Notes under the pieces: generated by a model | Told to the model about the DNA's origin: nothing | What the model saw: only the letters and a program-made list of their open reading frames with translations | Databases searched by the model: none | Program-made: the position numbers and the translations under genes | DNA from: an uncultured Bacillaceae bacterium | Lineage (GTDB): Bacteria; Bacillota; Bacilli; Bacillales; Caldibacillaceae | Reading direction: 5' to 3' | Assembly (NCBI GenBank): GCA_937951955.1 | Contig: CALGAD010000038.1 | Location: 1 to 53,535 of the forward strand | Length of the DNA stretch: 53,535 nucleotides | Part shown: positions 25,558-34,435 of the stretch, in pieces | Layout of the letters: each line of letters opens with the position of its first letter | Numbering within the stretch: the first letter of the stretch is position 1

Positions 25558-26730
25558 ATGGAAGAAAAAAACAATCATCAGGACCGGTTCGACTGGACGC
25601 TTGCCTTTCTGATCTTTCTCCTATTTGTCTTCAGTCTCGTGGCCATTTATAGCGGGCAGACACAGGCAAAAGTGCCTGATAACTATGTGCTCCAGCAAAC
25701 GGTCTGGTATTTAGTAGGTGCAGGGATCATCGCTTTTGCCCTGTTGCTCGAACCGGATCAATATAAAAAATTAGCCTGGGTATTTTATATCTTCGGGGTC
25801 CTATTACTTGTGGCGTTGCATTTTGCGCCGGCGAAAATTGCCCCGGAAACCCGGGGAGCAAAAAGCTGGTTTGTAATCCCTAAAGTTGGTAGTATCCAGC
25901 CTTCAGAATTTATGAAAGTTTTCTTAATTCTCGGCTTAAGCCGGTTGATATCCGATCATAACGAAAAATACGCGGTACGGAAAACGTTGCAATCCGATTT
26001 CTGGCTATTAGTAAAAATCGGGCTTGTGGCAGTAGTACCGTTAGGATTTATCATGATGCAATCCGATATGGGAACGGCGATGGTAATCACCGCCATTACG
26101 ATTGGAATGATTCTCGTCTCCGGTATCTCCTGGAAAATCTTAGTTCCCACCTTTTCAGCAATTGCGCTCTTCGTCGGAGCGGTTGTCGGGATCATCGTCT
26201 ATTTTCCGGAATGGATCGAAGGGATCATCCCGCCTTATCAGACGAGCCGGATTTATGCCTGGCTTGATCCGTACAATTATGCCCGGGGATCCGGTTATCA
26301 GTTAATCACTTCTCTCCAAGCCATCGGCTCGGGCGGCATTTCCGGAAAAGGCTTTATGGCGAAAGAAGTGTATGTGGCCGACCGGCACACCGACTTTATT
26401 TTCAGTGTTATTGCTGAAGAATTCGGCTTTATCGGAGCCAGTGCCTTGATCAGTATCTTTTTCCTTTTGATTTACCATATTATTAAAATTGCCTTGGAGA
26501 CGAACTCGCCCTTTAATTCATATATTTGTGCCGGGATCATCTCGATGATCACCTTCCAGGTCTTTCAAAATATTGGCATGAGCATCCAATTGCTCCCCAT
26601 TACCGGGATTCCCCTTCCCTTTATAAGTTACGGGGGAAGTTCGATGATGGGAACGATGATGGCGATGGGGCTCGTGTTTAGCATTAAGTTTTACCATAAA
26701 AAATATATGTTCTCATCAGACGATGAGTAA
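25558..26730 (+). CDS. rodA: FtsW/RodA/SpoVE-family peptidoglycan polymerase, RodA-like
   Basis: 390 aa from the ATG at 25558, with TAGGTGA 6 bases upstream. About ten membrane helices are visible. SEDS-family signatures are ARGSGYQLITSLQAIGSGG, DFIFSVIAEEFGFIG and the C-terminal PLPFISYGGSSMM. SEDS proteins polymerise glycan strands from lipid II. RodA is favoured over FtsW by overall character, but the assignment between paralogues is not certain. Confidence 0.88.
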   Translation: MEEKNNHQDRFDWTLAFLIFLLFVFSLVAIYSGQTQAKVPDNYVLQQTVWYLVGAGIIAFALLLEPDQYKKLAWVFYIFGVLLLVALHFAPAKIAPETRGAKSWFVIPKVGSIQPSEFMKVFLILGLSRLISDHNEKYAVRKTLQSDFWLLVKIGLVAVVPLGFIMMQSDMGTAMVITAITIGMILVSGISWKILVPTFSAIALFVGAVVGIIVYFPEWIEGIIPPYQTSRIYAWLDPYNYARGSGYQLITSLQAIGSGGISGKGFMAKEVYVADRHTDFIFSVIAEEFGFIGASALISIFFLLIYHIIKIALETNSPFNSYICAGIISMITFQVFQNIGMSIQLLPITGIPLPFISYGGSSMMGTMMAMGLVFSIKFYHKKYMFSSDDE

Positions 26731-26741
26731 TCAATAAAAAT

Positions 26742-26771
26742 AGGAACAGTCGCTGCGGACTGTTCCTTTTT
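26742..26771 (+). terminator. Terminator after rodA
   Basis: A perfect 10-bp stem AGGAACAGTC/GACTGTTCCT with a 6-base loop, followed by TTTTC. Confidence 0.87.
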
Positions 26772-26829
26772 CAATAGATAAATAAAACCCCATCTTTGAC
26801 AATGTCATCGATGGAGCTTGCGTGCTGTA

Positions 26830-28014
26830 TTATTGGTCGCCGCGGAATTCGAGTAATTTTTGTTTCAACTGTTCTTCCATGGCGATTAGTTCTTGTTCGG
26901 CTTGATAACGTTTCGCCCGACCCTCAGCCTGGATGCGCAACGTTTCTTCTAGTGTGGAGACGAGGTTTTCCTGTGTCCGCTTCAAGGTCTCGATGTCGAC
27001 GATGCCCCGTTCGCTCTCTTTTGCCGCCTCAATCGTATTCGTCTTCAACATTTCGGCATTTTTGAGCAGCAACTCATTCGTCGTTTGCGACACTTGTTTT
27101 TGCGCTTCTACCGCTTTCCGCTGTCTAAGCAACGTTAGGGCAATGGCAATCTGGTTTTTCCAGAGCGGAATAGCAGTGGAAATCGATGATTGAATCTTCT
27201 CGATCAGCTGCTGGTTCGTATTTTGAATCAAGCGGATTTGCGGTGCACTTTGAATCGTGATTTGCCGGCTCAATTTCAAATCGTGGATTCGCTTCTCCAG
27301 TCGCTCGGCAAACTGCAACATATCGTTTACTTCTTGAATCATCATCTGGTCGCCGCTTTGTTCTGCCTTCTTTTTCAACGCCGGAATCGTTTTTGTTTCC
27401 AGCTCCTCAAGCTTCAATTCACCGGCGGCAATGTATACGTTCAGCGCCTGGAAGTATTCTTTGTTTTTCTGATAAAGCTGCTCTAACAATTTGTTATCGG
27501 ACATTAAGGAGTTTTTCGCATGTTCCAGCTTGACGGTAATCCGGTCGATTTGGGCGCCGGTGCGCTGATACTTCGATAAAACTTCGTTCACCGTCTGCTG
27601 CATTCTCCCGAAAATCCGGGCAAAAAAGCCTTTTTTCTCCGGCACTAGTTCTTCCGGGTCGACCTGTTCTAATTTTTTCATCAAGTCGTTAATGATTTCG
27701 CCGATTTCACCGATGTTGTCGTTTTTTACATGTTCCAGCATCGAATGGGAAAAGGTCGTTAATTTCTGCTGGGCCTTTGTACCGAATAAAGTAATCGACT
27801 GCTGGTTTTTCGGGTCAATTTGCCCTGCTAATTGAACGGCACGGACTTGATTTTCCTCTGTCAAAGTTTCGAACGTTCTTTTCCGCACCGGTTTTTCTTC
27901 GACGGCTTGCATGGATGGGGCTGGCTGAGATGCTTCTAAATCAGTATCATCAGCAAACGGATCTTCAAATAAATCCTCGATTTCTTCCGAAAACACATTT
28001 TTTTGTTCGGTCAT
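26830..28014 (-). CDS. yaaN: TelA/YaaN-family toxic anion resistance protein
   Basis: 394 aa from the ATG at 28014, preceded by AGGAGG and lying 1 bp after xpaC. It is soluble and almost wholly helical. A short acidic N-terminus (EEIEDLFEDPFADD) precedes long coiled-coil stretches (IEAAKESERGIVDIETLKRTQENL is typical of TelA). The family is linked to tellurite and cell-envelope stress resistance; mechanism unknown. The xpaC-yaaN pair is conserved in B. subtilis. Confidence 0.9.
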   Translation of the reverse strand: MTEQKNVFSEEIEDLFEDPFADDTDLEASQPAPSMQAVEEKPVRKRTFETLTEENQVRAVQLAGQIDPKNQQSITLFGTKAQQKLTTFSHSMLEHVKNDNIGEIGEIINDLMKKLEQVDPEELVPEKKGFFARIFGRMQQTVNEVLSKYQRTGAQIDRITVKLEHAKNSLMSDNKLLEQLYQKNKEYFQALNVYIAAGELKLEELETKTIPALKKKAEQSGDQMMIQEVNDMLQFAERLEKRIHDLKLSRQITIQSAPQIRLIQNTNQQLIEKIQSSISTAIPLWKNQIAIALTLLRQRKAVEAQKQVSQTTNELLLKNAEMLKTNTIEAAKESERGIVDIETLKRTQENLVSTLEETLRIQAEGRAKRYQAEQELIAMEEQLKQKLLEFRGDQ

Positions 28015-28015
28015 C

Positions 28016-28654
28016 TTACATCCTCCTATCTTTTCCATCTTTACGATCGAGCGTTTTTTTAGCGACATCGAGTTCGAATTTTAACGTATGGACATCACTT
28101 TCTATCATTTTATATAAATCGTCTTGAATCGTTTGGGATAACTCCGCCATCGTCTTGCGCGTTTCCGTGAGCGATTGATTTAGTTCGGGCGTTTTCACTG
28201 GCTGTGAATTTAAAAAGGCGTACTTTTCGGCAATTTCCACGAGGGAGTCCAGGTGGGAAAAATAAAACTCTTCAGCACGATAAAACCGAATCGGTTCTTT
28301 TTTCGTCACCGAATGGATTTTATGAACAACCCGAAGGATTTCAATATTTTGTTTCGCATTCAACACATTTCCGGTCGTGAGAAATGCTTTTTGTAGACGG
28401 CGAATTTTTTGTTTCGCTTCCTTTAAATTGTTTTGAATATAGCGGTACTCCCTCCGGGTGAGCCCGGTACTTTTAATATTGTACGAAGTCATGGCCCATT
28501 TCAATATGTAGTACACGGCGAGGCCCGCTACTATGGCATACAGAAGGGAATGACCGAAACTTTGATCGAGTGGCAGAATACTGGTAAAAAAAGTGATGAA
28601 TCCAGTGGTGACACTGGCTAAAAATCGGAGAATAAATTGGACAAAAGCTCTCAT
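28016..28654 (-). CDS. xpaC: XpaC-family protein
   Basis: 212 aa from the ATG at 28654, with AAGGAGTGA upstream. Two N-terminal transmembrane helices (about residues 5-50) are followed by a helical cytosolic domain. XpaC was named for hydrolysis of 5-bromo-4-chloroindolyl phosphate; its true role is unclear. It is co-transcribed with telA/yaaN. An extended -10 (TGGTATGAT, minus strand 28773-28781) lies upstream. The 28782-29028 gap shows no other gene. Confidence 0.88.
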   Translation of the reverse strand: MRAFVQFILRFLASVTTGFITFFTSILPLDQSFGHSLLYAIVAGLAVYYILKWAMTSYNIKSTGLTRREYRYIQNNLKEAKQKIRRLQKAFLTTGNVLNAKQNIEILRVVHKIHSVTKKEPIRFYRAEEFYFSHLDSLVEIAEKYAFLNSQPVKTPELNQSLTETRKTMAELSQTIQDDLYKMIESDVHTLKFELDVAKKTLDRKDGKDRRM

Positions 28655-29028
28655 ATGCTCACTCCTTATTACGAACCGTCCAATATGAATAGAAATCACA
28701 AACATCATATCTAAAATTACGGAAAAATCGGTAAAAAAGTTTCATTTTCCGAACAAAGTCGCAATTTTCACTATCATACCATAATTTTCTAAAGTTTAAT
28801 GCAAATAACACCTTTTCTTATCCCTATTTTAATCGACCATAGGGAGAAATACTAGTAAGGAAATGGCATTTTGTAAAATTACAGGAATTACCTCATGAAA
28901 GTTCTCTAACAAAAATTAGCCGGCAAAACCTATAAATAATATGAGCGTTTCATCCGCGAATTTATCATGAAATAACGTTCTTCCCTCCGGATATACTATG
29001 ATTAATTAATAAGAGTGGAGGGTAGTCC

Positions 29029-29244
29029 ATGCTTTACTTACTAGCGATTTTGTTGCCGCCCGTTGCCGTTTTACTTGTCGGACGACCGATTCAAGCCCTG
29101 TTAAATTTCCTATTATGCCTGTTCTTTTATATCCCCGGAGTCATTCATGCGATTTTAATTGTCAAAGATAAAAAGGACGAGAAACGCATGAGAAAACAGG
29201 CGGAATTGATCGCCAAAGCGCAACGAAAAGGGAATAAAAAATGA
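29029..29244 (+). CDS. Pmp3/YqaE-family small membrane protein
   Basis: 71 aa with two hydrophobic helices (LLAILLPPVAVLLVG and FLLCLFFYIPGVIHAI) and a long basic tail. This is the UPF0057/Pmp3 pattern, including the conserved LPP and PGVIHA. Family members affect membrane potential and salt tolerance in some organisms. A strong ribosome site (GGAGGG) precedes the ATG. It stands alone. Confidence 0.9.
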   Translation: MLYLLAILLPPVAVLLVGRPIQALLNFLLCLFFYIPGVIHAILIVKDKKDEKRMRKQAELIAKAQRKGNKK

Positions 29245-29330
29245 AAAGAGTGGTACCTGTCCACTCTTTGGATAAACATGGCTAGTTTTTGCATGACAAA
29301 TGCAATGTGATTACGCACCCGGACGGACAT

Positions 29331-29363
29331 AAAAAGGAACAGACTTCCATAAAGCCTGTTCCT
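29331..29363 (-). terminator. Terminator of the disaccharide operon
   Basis: An 8-bp stem AGGAACAG/CTGTTCCT, followed on the minus strand by TTTTTAT. It ends 7 bp from the pgmB stop and marks the end of the 36781-29370 transcription unit. Confidence 0.85.
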
Positions 29364-29369
29364 GAAAAA

Positions 29370-30038
29370 TTATCGTTTTTGATACTGTTCAATAATCGTT
29401 GCAAAGTTTAATTGCGCTGTATCCGTAACGACATAATCGGCATGGGCGAGGGATTCTTTGGAACCGATCCCCACAGAAAACATATTCGCCCGGTTAATCG
29501 CCTCAACCCCTGCCGGTGCATCCTCTACACCGATACATTGTTCATACGGCACACCTAAAAAGTCGGCCGCTTTGATAAAAATTTCCGGATCCGGTTTCCC
29601 GTTTTCTACTTTCGCAGCATCGACGATATGTGCGAAATAATGCCCCACTCCTAATTGTTCGATCACGACCGGGGCATTTTTACTGGCGGAGGCAAGGGCA
29701 ATCGGGATTTCCCGCTCCTTAATATCATCGAGCAATTGCTTGATTCCCGGTAATAAATCTTTCGGGGAAATATTTTTAATCAATTCCTTATAGTGCTCGT
29801 TCTTCTTCGTTGCGAGGCGCTCCTTTTCCTCTTGCGAAAGCTGGAGCGATGGTTTTAGTGCTAAAATCCGCTCGAGAGAATCCATGCGGCTGATCCCTTT
29901 CAGCTGTTCATTGAACTCCCGATCGATTGTAATCCCAAGCTCTTCAGCCAGTTGTTTCCAGGCTAAATAATGATATTCCGCTGTATCGGTAATCACACCG
30001 TCTAAATCAAAAATAAATGCTTTCGGATAAACTGCCAT
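29370..30038 (-). CDS. pgmB: Beta-phosphoglucomutase
   Basis: 222 aa HAD-family enzyme. The nucleophile motif FDLDGVITDT is at about residue 9, followed by LASASKN (motif II), the Lys in AAKVENGKPDPE, and GVEDAPAGVEA (motif IV). It converts beta-glucose 1-phosphate, the product of an inverting GH65 phosphorylase, into glucose 6-phosphate. This fits exactly with the phosphorylase at the head of the operon. Confidence 0.95.
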   Translation of the reverse strand: MAVYPKAFIFDLDGVITDTAEYHYLAWKQLAEELGITIDREFNEQLKGISRMDSLERILALKPSLQLSQEEKERLATKKNEHYKELIKNISPKDLLPGIKQLLDDIKEREIPIALASASKNAPVVIEQLGVGHYFAHIVDAAKVENGKPDPEIFIKAADFLGVPYEQCIGVEDAPAGVEAINRANMFSVGIGSKESLAHADYVVTDTAQLNFATIIEQYQKR

Positions 30039-30078
30039 TAGCTACCTTCCTTCCCTATCTTTCTCTTTTTCTAACCAA

Positions 30079-31101
30079 CTACTCCTTCACCAGAGCGACA
30101 CTTTCCCTTTCGATAAATTCGTAGTCGACATAGATATGCCGGTCGGTTTCCTCTTCTTCCATCAACTGAATCAGTAATGTGGCGGCCTGTCTGCCCATTT
30201 CGAAAAAGTTTTGCTGTACCGTTGTAAGCGGTGGATGCGTAAAAGCGGTAATGACTAAACCGTCAAAACCGGTGACGGAAATATCATCCGGAATGGAAAG
30301 CCCTGCCTCTTCTACCGCCTTCATCACCCCTAAAGCCATCAAATCACTGAAACAGAGAAAGGCAGTAGGCTGATGCTGTTTTAAATATGCTTTGGCGGCT
30401 TCATAGGCAGCCTGTTCCGAATATTTTCCGTTAATAATTTGTTCTTCGGAAAGGGTAAGACCGTATGCCGCAAAGGCTTTGCGCACACCTGCCAGCCGCC
30501 ACTCGTCGACATAGGTTTCCTTTTTACCGGCGACGACCACGATATCACGGTGATTTTTTTCTAATAAATAATTTGCCACTTTCTCAACCGCGGCCACATT
30601 ATCCGTCGAAACAGAACCGATATACTCTTTTTCCGTATCTAATTTCGCATCAATCAGCACGCAGGGAATATTGGCATCGACTAATTCTTGCAAATACGGA
30701 TCATCGGTCCGGATGCCCTGTAATATCGCCCCGCCAATATTCCGTTCACGACAAAACTGAATATATTTTTTCCCCCGTTGTTGTTGCGAGTCGATCAAAT
30801 AAATCGCCAGCTCATAATTTTTTTCCTGCGTCCCGGTGTAGACCCCTTTAAAAATTTCTAAACTATTATTGCTATCCTTGGGACTGCTTTCCAAAATTCC
30901 CGAAGTAATGAGTCCGATCGTCATTTGCTTCTTCATCGACAGATTGCGCGCAACAACATTCGGGGTGTAATTGAGTTCCTTGGCGACTTCAAAAATGCGT
31001 CGCTTCGTTTTTTCACTAATATCGGGATAATTGTTAAAGGCGCGGGAAACAACACCGATTGAAACTCCCGCTTTTTTAGCAACATCTTTAATCGTTGCCA
31101 T
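30079..31101 (-). CDS. LacI/GalR-family transcriptional regulator
   Basis: 340 aa. The N-terminal helix-turn-helix is MATIKDVAKKAGVSIGVVSRAFN, followed by a hinge helix (TPNVVARNLS) and a periplasmic-binding-protein fold (VSVTGFDG near residue 275). It is the likely local regulator of the disaccharide operon, sensing the sugar or a sugar phosphate. The AAAACGTTTT boxes ahead of the GH65 gene could be its sites or cre sites. A TATAAT on the minus strand in the 31102-31177 gap suggests its own promoter. Confidence 0.92.
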   Translation of the reverse strand: MATIKDVAKKAGVSIGVVSRAFNNYPDISEKTKRRIFEVAKELNYTPNVVARNLSMKKQMTIGLITSGILESSPKDSNNSLEIFKGVYTGTQEKNYELAIYLIDSQQQRGKKYIQFCRERNIGGAILQGIRTDDPYLQELVDANIPCVLIDAKLDTEKEYIGSVSTDNVAAVEKVANYLLEKNHRDIVVVAGKKETYVDEWRLAGVRKAFAAYGLTLSEEQIINGKYSEQAAYEAAKAYLKQHQPTAFLCFSDLMALGVMKAVEEAGLSIPDDISVTGFDGLVITAFTHPPLTTVQQNFFEMGRQAATLLIQLMEEEETDRHIYVDYEFIERESVALVKE

Positions 31102-31177
31102 CCGACATCACCGCTTCCTGGTTGCTACTATTTAAAGATAATTATATCGAAACGAATACAAGTCTTCCATGTATGAT

Positions 31178-32014
31178 TTATTTAATCCCGGCTTGTTGAT
31201 CACTAGAACGGATAAAATATTTGTTCAAGAAAATATAGAGTAATAAAATCGGAATAATCGAGAGAATAGCCCCTGCCATGATGACATCCCATTTCGTCGC
31301 GTTCATGTATTGTTTCGATAAGGCGTTCAACCCTTGCGTTAACATGTACTTATCCGGACTTGTGATAAATAAGAGCGGCTTCATAAATTCATTCCACACC
31401 GCCATAAACACGAACACACACTGGGTCGCGATCGATGCCTTCATATTCGGTAACACGATGCGGAAAAATGTGCCGATGCGACTCAGACCATCGATAGCCG
31501 CCGCTTCTTCAATTTCCCGAGGAAAGTGAATAAAGAACTGGCGCATCATGAAAATGTACGTAATATTGATCATCGTCGTGACGATTAACGCCGTATGGGT
31601 GTTCACAAGACCGAGCCTGGCGATCACGATATAAAGGGGAATCATCGTCACCTGGGACGGAATCATGATCAAAATAAGCAGCGCATTAAATAGGAAGTTA
31701 CGTCCTTTAAAATTAATTCGCGCGAGTGCATACCCGGCCATTGTATTAAATAACAAGTTCAATAACGTCACGATCAAGGATACGACGACAGAGTTGCGCA
31801 CCCAGACAGGAAATTGCGAATCGAAAATGATTTTATAGCCTTCCCAGCTCCATTGTTTCGGGAAAAAGGACATCGAGGAAGTGATTTCCGCCGTCGTTTT
31901 AAACGAGGTCATTAAACTCCATAAAAAGGGAAATAACGTCATCAGTGAATAGGCCGTCAAAAAGATATATACGAATATACGCAGTAAATTTTTTCTTTTC
32001 TTCATCATCATCAC
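31178..32014 (-). CDS. Carbohydrate ABC transporter permease (MalG type)
   Basis: 278 aa with six membrane helices. The EAA loop is EEAAAIDGLSRIGTFFRIVLP (about residues 170-190), the contact site for the ATPase. It belongs to the binding-protein-dependent sugar permease family. The gene overlaps the end of the first permease by 1-4 bp; several consecutive start codons (GTG-ATG-ATG-ATG) make the exact start uncertain by up to three residues. Confidence 0.93.
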   Translation of the reverse strand: MMMMKKRKNLLRIFVYIFLTAYSLMTLFPFLWSLMTSFKTTAEITSSMSFFPKQWSWEGYKIIFDSQFPVWVRNSVVVSLIVTLLNLLFNTMAGYALARINFKGRNFLFNALLILIMIPSQVTMIPLYIVIARLGLVNTHTALIVTTMINITYIFMMRQFFIHFPREIEEAAAIDGLSRIGTFFRIVLPNMKASIATQCVFVFMAVWNEFMKPLLFITSPDKYMLTQGLNALSKQYMNATKWDVIMAGAILSIIPILLLYIFLNKYFIRSSDQQAGIK

Positions 32015-32961
32015 CCGTTAATTTCGTCCGCTTTCATCACTTTATTCACGATGAATGTGACGGTAAAAATAATCAGCCCTAAAGTGAAAGCTAAAGCTGT
32101 CGCCCTGCCCATATCGTTGCTGTTAAAGGCGAGTTGGTAAATGTACAGCGTGAAGGTTAGTGTAGAGTTTTGCGGGCCACCGGAGCCATTGGAGATAATA
32201 TAGGCCTGGTCGAAAATCTGGAAACAGCCGACAAGTCCCATTGTCACGACATAGAACGTGACGGGCATGAGTTGCGGGACGGTAATGTGTAAAAATTGCT
32301 TCACTTTATTCGCACCGTCAATGGCCGCCGCTTCATACAGACTTTCGGGAATATCTTGCAGTCCGGATAAAAAGACAACCATAAAATGAGGAACGGTCGA
32401 AAAAATATTCATCGCCATAATGACGGAAAGGGCTAGATCCGGATTCGTTAAAAACTGAATCCGTTCGCCGGTTAAGTCTTCCAGGAGATTTACGACAAAC
32501 CCGTTATTATTAAAGAGCCACATGAAAATTAACGTCATCGCCGAAGATGAGGTTAAGGTCGGTAAAAACATGATTGATAAAAAGGTGCGGTTAAATTTCA
32601 TCTTGTTATTTAATAAAGCCGCAAGAACCATGGCGATGATCGTTTGGGTTGGCACAACGACAATGACATAGGTCACTGTATTTTCAAAAGCCGCCCAAAA
32701 TTTCGGGTCCGTAAATACTTTCCGGAAATTATCGAGACCGACGAAAGTGCTTTCCATCGTTAACATATCGATTTTTTGGAACATCATCACAAAGGCATAG
32801 GCAATCGGTGCCAGCGTAAATAAAAGGATCACGAGTAGCGCCGGTGCCATAAAGGAATAACCGGAAAGGGTCGTTTGGAACGAACTGTTAAACGCGCGGT
32901 TTCTTTTCTTTTTTCGGGGCGGATTTTCATTTTGCCTTTGAACTTTTGGATCTTCCCTCAT
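32011..32961 (-). CDS. Carbohydrate ABC transporter permease (MalF type)
   Basis: 316 aa from the ATG at 32961, preceded by AGAGGTGA. A basic cytosolic N-terminus precedes six membrane helices. The EAA loop is YEAAAIDGANKVKQFLHITVP (about residue 210). It pairs with the MalG-type permease next to it. No ATP-binding subunit is encoded in this operon. Confidence 0.93.
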   Translation of the reverse strand: MREDPKVQRQNENPPRKKKRNRAFNSSFQTTLSGYSFMAPALLVILLFTLAPIAYAFVMMFQKIDMLTMESTFVGLDNFRKVFTDPKFWAAFENTVTYVIVVVPTQTIIAMVLAALLNNKMKFNRTFLSIMFLPTLTSSSAMTLIFMWLFNNNGFVVNLLEDLTGERIQFLTNPDLALSVIMAMNIFSTVPHFMVVFLSGLQDIPESLYEAAAIDGANKVKQFLHITVPQLMPVTFYVVTMGLVGCFQIFDQAYIISNGSGGPQNSTLTFTLYIYQLAFNSNDMGRATALAFTLGLIIFTVTFIVNKVMKADEING

Positions 32962-33083
32962 TGATTTCACCTCTAACAAAAGATGGGATACGAACGAGGA
33001 CCATCATCAGTCAATGAATAGAAATTATTTTTATAAACTATCTTGCTACATGCGTATCCCGATTTTTTTGAAGGAAAAGAAAG

Positions 33084-33107
33084 GGCTGTAAAGGAACAGC
33101 CCTTCTT
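33084..33107 (-). terminator. Leaky terminator between binding protein and permeases
   Basis: A GGGCTGT/ACAGCCC stem is followed on the minus strand by TTTCTTTTCC, just past the binding-protein stop. Such partial terminators usually raise the amount of binding protein relative to permeases. That role is an inference here. Confidence 0.6.
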
Positions 33108-33118
33108 GTAATGGACGA

Positions 33119-34402
33119 TTATTGTTGTCTTTCGATTTCCGCATTGGCCTCTTCTTCCGCAGCCTGCATGGCTTCTTCAACGGTCATATCACCGTTTAAT
33201 GCGGCCTGGAAGTTGTTATCGAAGGCCTGGGAGATAACCGGTAAGTAAATACCAGAGGTCCATGGAGTTCCGTAGTTCGCTCCTTCAATATGTGCTGTCC
33301 AATCTTCATTGGAGGCAATGTCCATCGCATCAGTTACGGATTGACGGGTCGGGAGCGTACCGGAGAGTTCACTCCATTGTTGCTGACCTTCACCAGTCAT
33401 GTAGTTCACAAACTCGATTGCCGCATCGGCTTTTTCAGTATTTTTATTGATGGCATAGCCAACCGTAAAGATCATCGTTTGTTTTTGACCGTTGACGGTC
33501 GGTGATTCTAAGATTTCGTAGTTCACATCCGGATATTCATTGTGCAAGGCACTCAATACCCAGTTTCCTTCAATCATGATGACTGCTTTACCTGAACCGA
33601 AAGCAGCCCCTGCCGAATCCATTCCGAGGTCCATTTGCGGGTTCACAATGTATCCTTCATCTTGACCATCGACTAATGATTGCAAGTAAGCAAAAGTATC
33701 TTCGCTAGAGGTAAAGTCTGCTTTTCCATCTTCTGTTTCCGGATTCAAACCAGTAGCATAGAATGCGCTGAGGTGTCTGGCCATCGTCCGGTCAAAAATC
33801 ATCGCATGGACGCCTTCCGGTAATTTTTCTTGTAATTCTTTACTGAATTCGACTAATCCTTCCCAATCGGCCGGTACATCATCGATTGTGTAGCCTGCTT
33901 CTTCAAGCAGATCCACGTTGACATAGGTGGCCAGTGTGGAATAGTCTTTCGGCACGGCATAGAGACGACCTTCGTCATCTTTAAAAGCGTTCAAAAGCGG
34001 CTGGAAGAAGTCGTCTTGATCCGGTACATCATCAGTAATATCTAGAAGTACGCCACTTTCGATAAAGCGCGGCGCCACATAAGCCTCAAGGTAAAAGACA
34101 TCCGGTGCATTATTTGCAGCAAAACGTGCGGTAATCTGGTCAACGAAGTTATCGGTAATCACTTCGATTTCCACATTATGACCGGTTTTTTCCTCAAAAC
34201 TTTGTACGGTTTTTTCCAAACCTTCCGTTTCAGCCGGAGAAGAGCCCCAAACAGCGAGGGTGATTGTTTCACCGCCTTCTGCACTTTCCTCCGTTGTTCC
34301 TTCGGCTGAACCTCCTTCTGCATCATCAGAACCACCACCGCAAGCAACTAGCATCAAAGCGGCGAAAAGCATGATAAAAAGAAGACTGAGTTTCTTTTTC
34401 AT
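33119..34402 (-). CDS. Sugar ABC transporter substrate-binding lipoprotein
   Basis: 427 aa. The lipoprotein signal ends in the lipobox LVAC (Cys at about residue 21), followed by an acidic Gly/Glu/Ser-rich linker. The mature part is a family-1 extracellular binding protein (WGSSPAETEGLEKTVQSFE; GKAVIMIEGNWVL). It probably binds an alpha-glucosidic disaccharide or short oligosaccharide, judged from the phosphorylase 34 bp upstream. Confidence 0.93.
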   Translation of the reverse strand: MKKKLSLLFIMLFAALMLVACGGGSDDAEGGSAEGTTEESAEGGETITLAVWGSSPAETEGLEKTVQSFEEKTGHNVEIEVITDNFVDQITARFAANNAPDVFYLEAYVAPRFIESGVLLDITDDVPDQDDFFQPLLNAFKDDEGRLYAVPKDYSTLATYVNVDLLEEAGYTIDDVPADWEGLVEFSKELQEKLPEGVHAMIFDRTMARHLSAFYATGLNPETEDGKADFTSSEDTFAYLQSLVDGQDEGYIVNPQMDLGMDSAGAAFGSGKAVIMIEGNWVLSALHNEYPDVNYEILESPTVNGQKQTMIFTVGYAINKNTEKADAAIEFVNYMTGEGQQQWSELSGTLPTRQSVTDAMDIASNEDWTAHIEGANYGTPWTSGIYLPVISQAFDNNFQAALNGDMTVEEAMQAAEEEANAEIERQQ

Positions 34403-34435
34403 TTTGAATTCCCCCTTGAATTGAATTTTTTATGA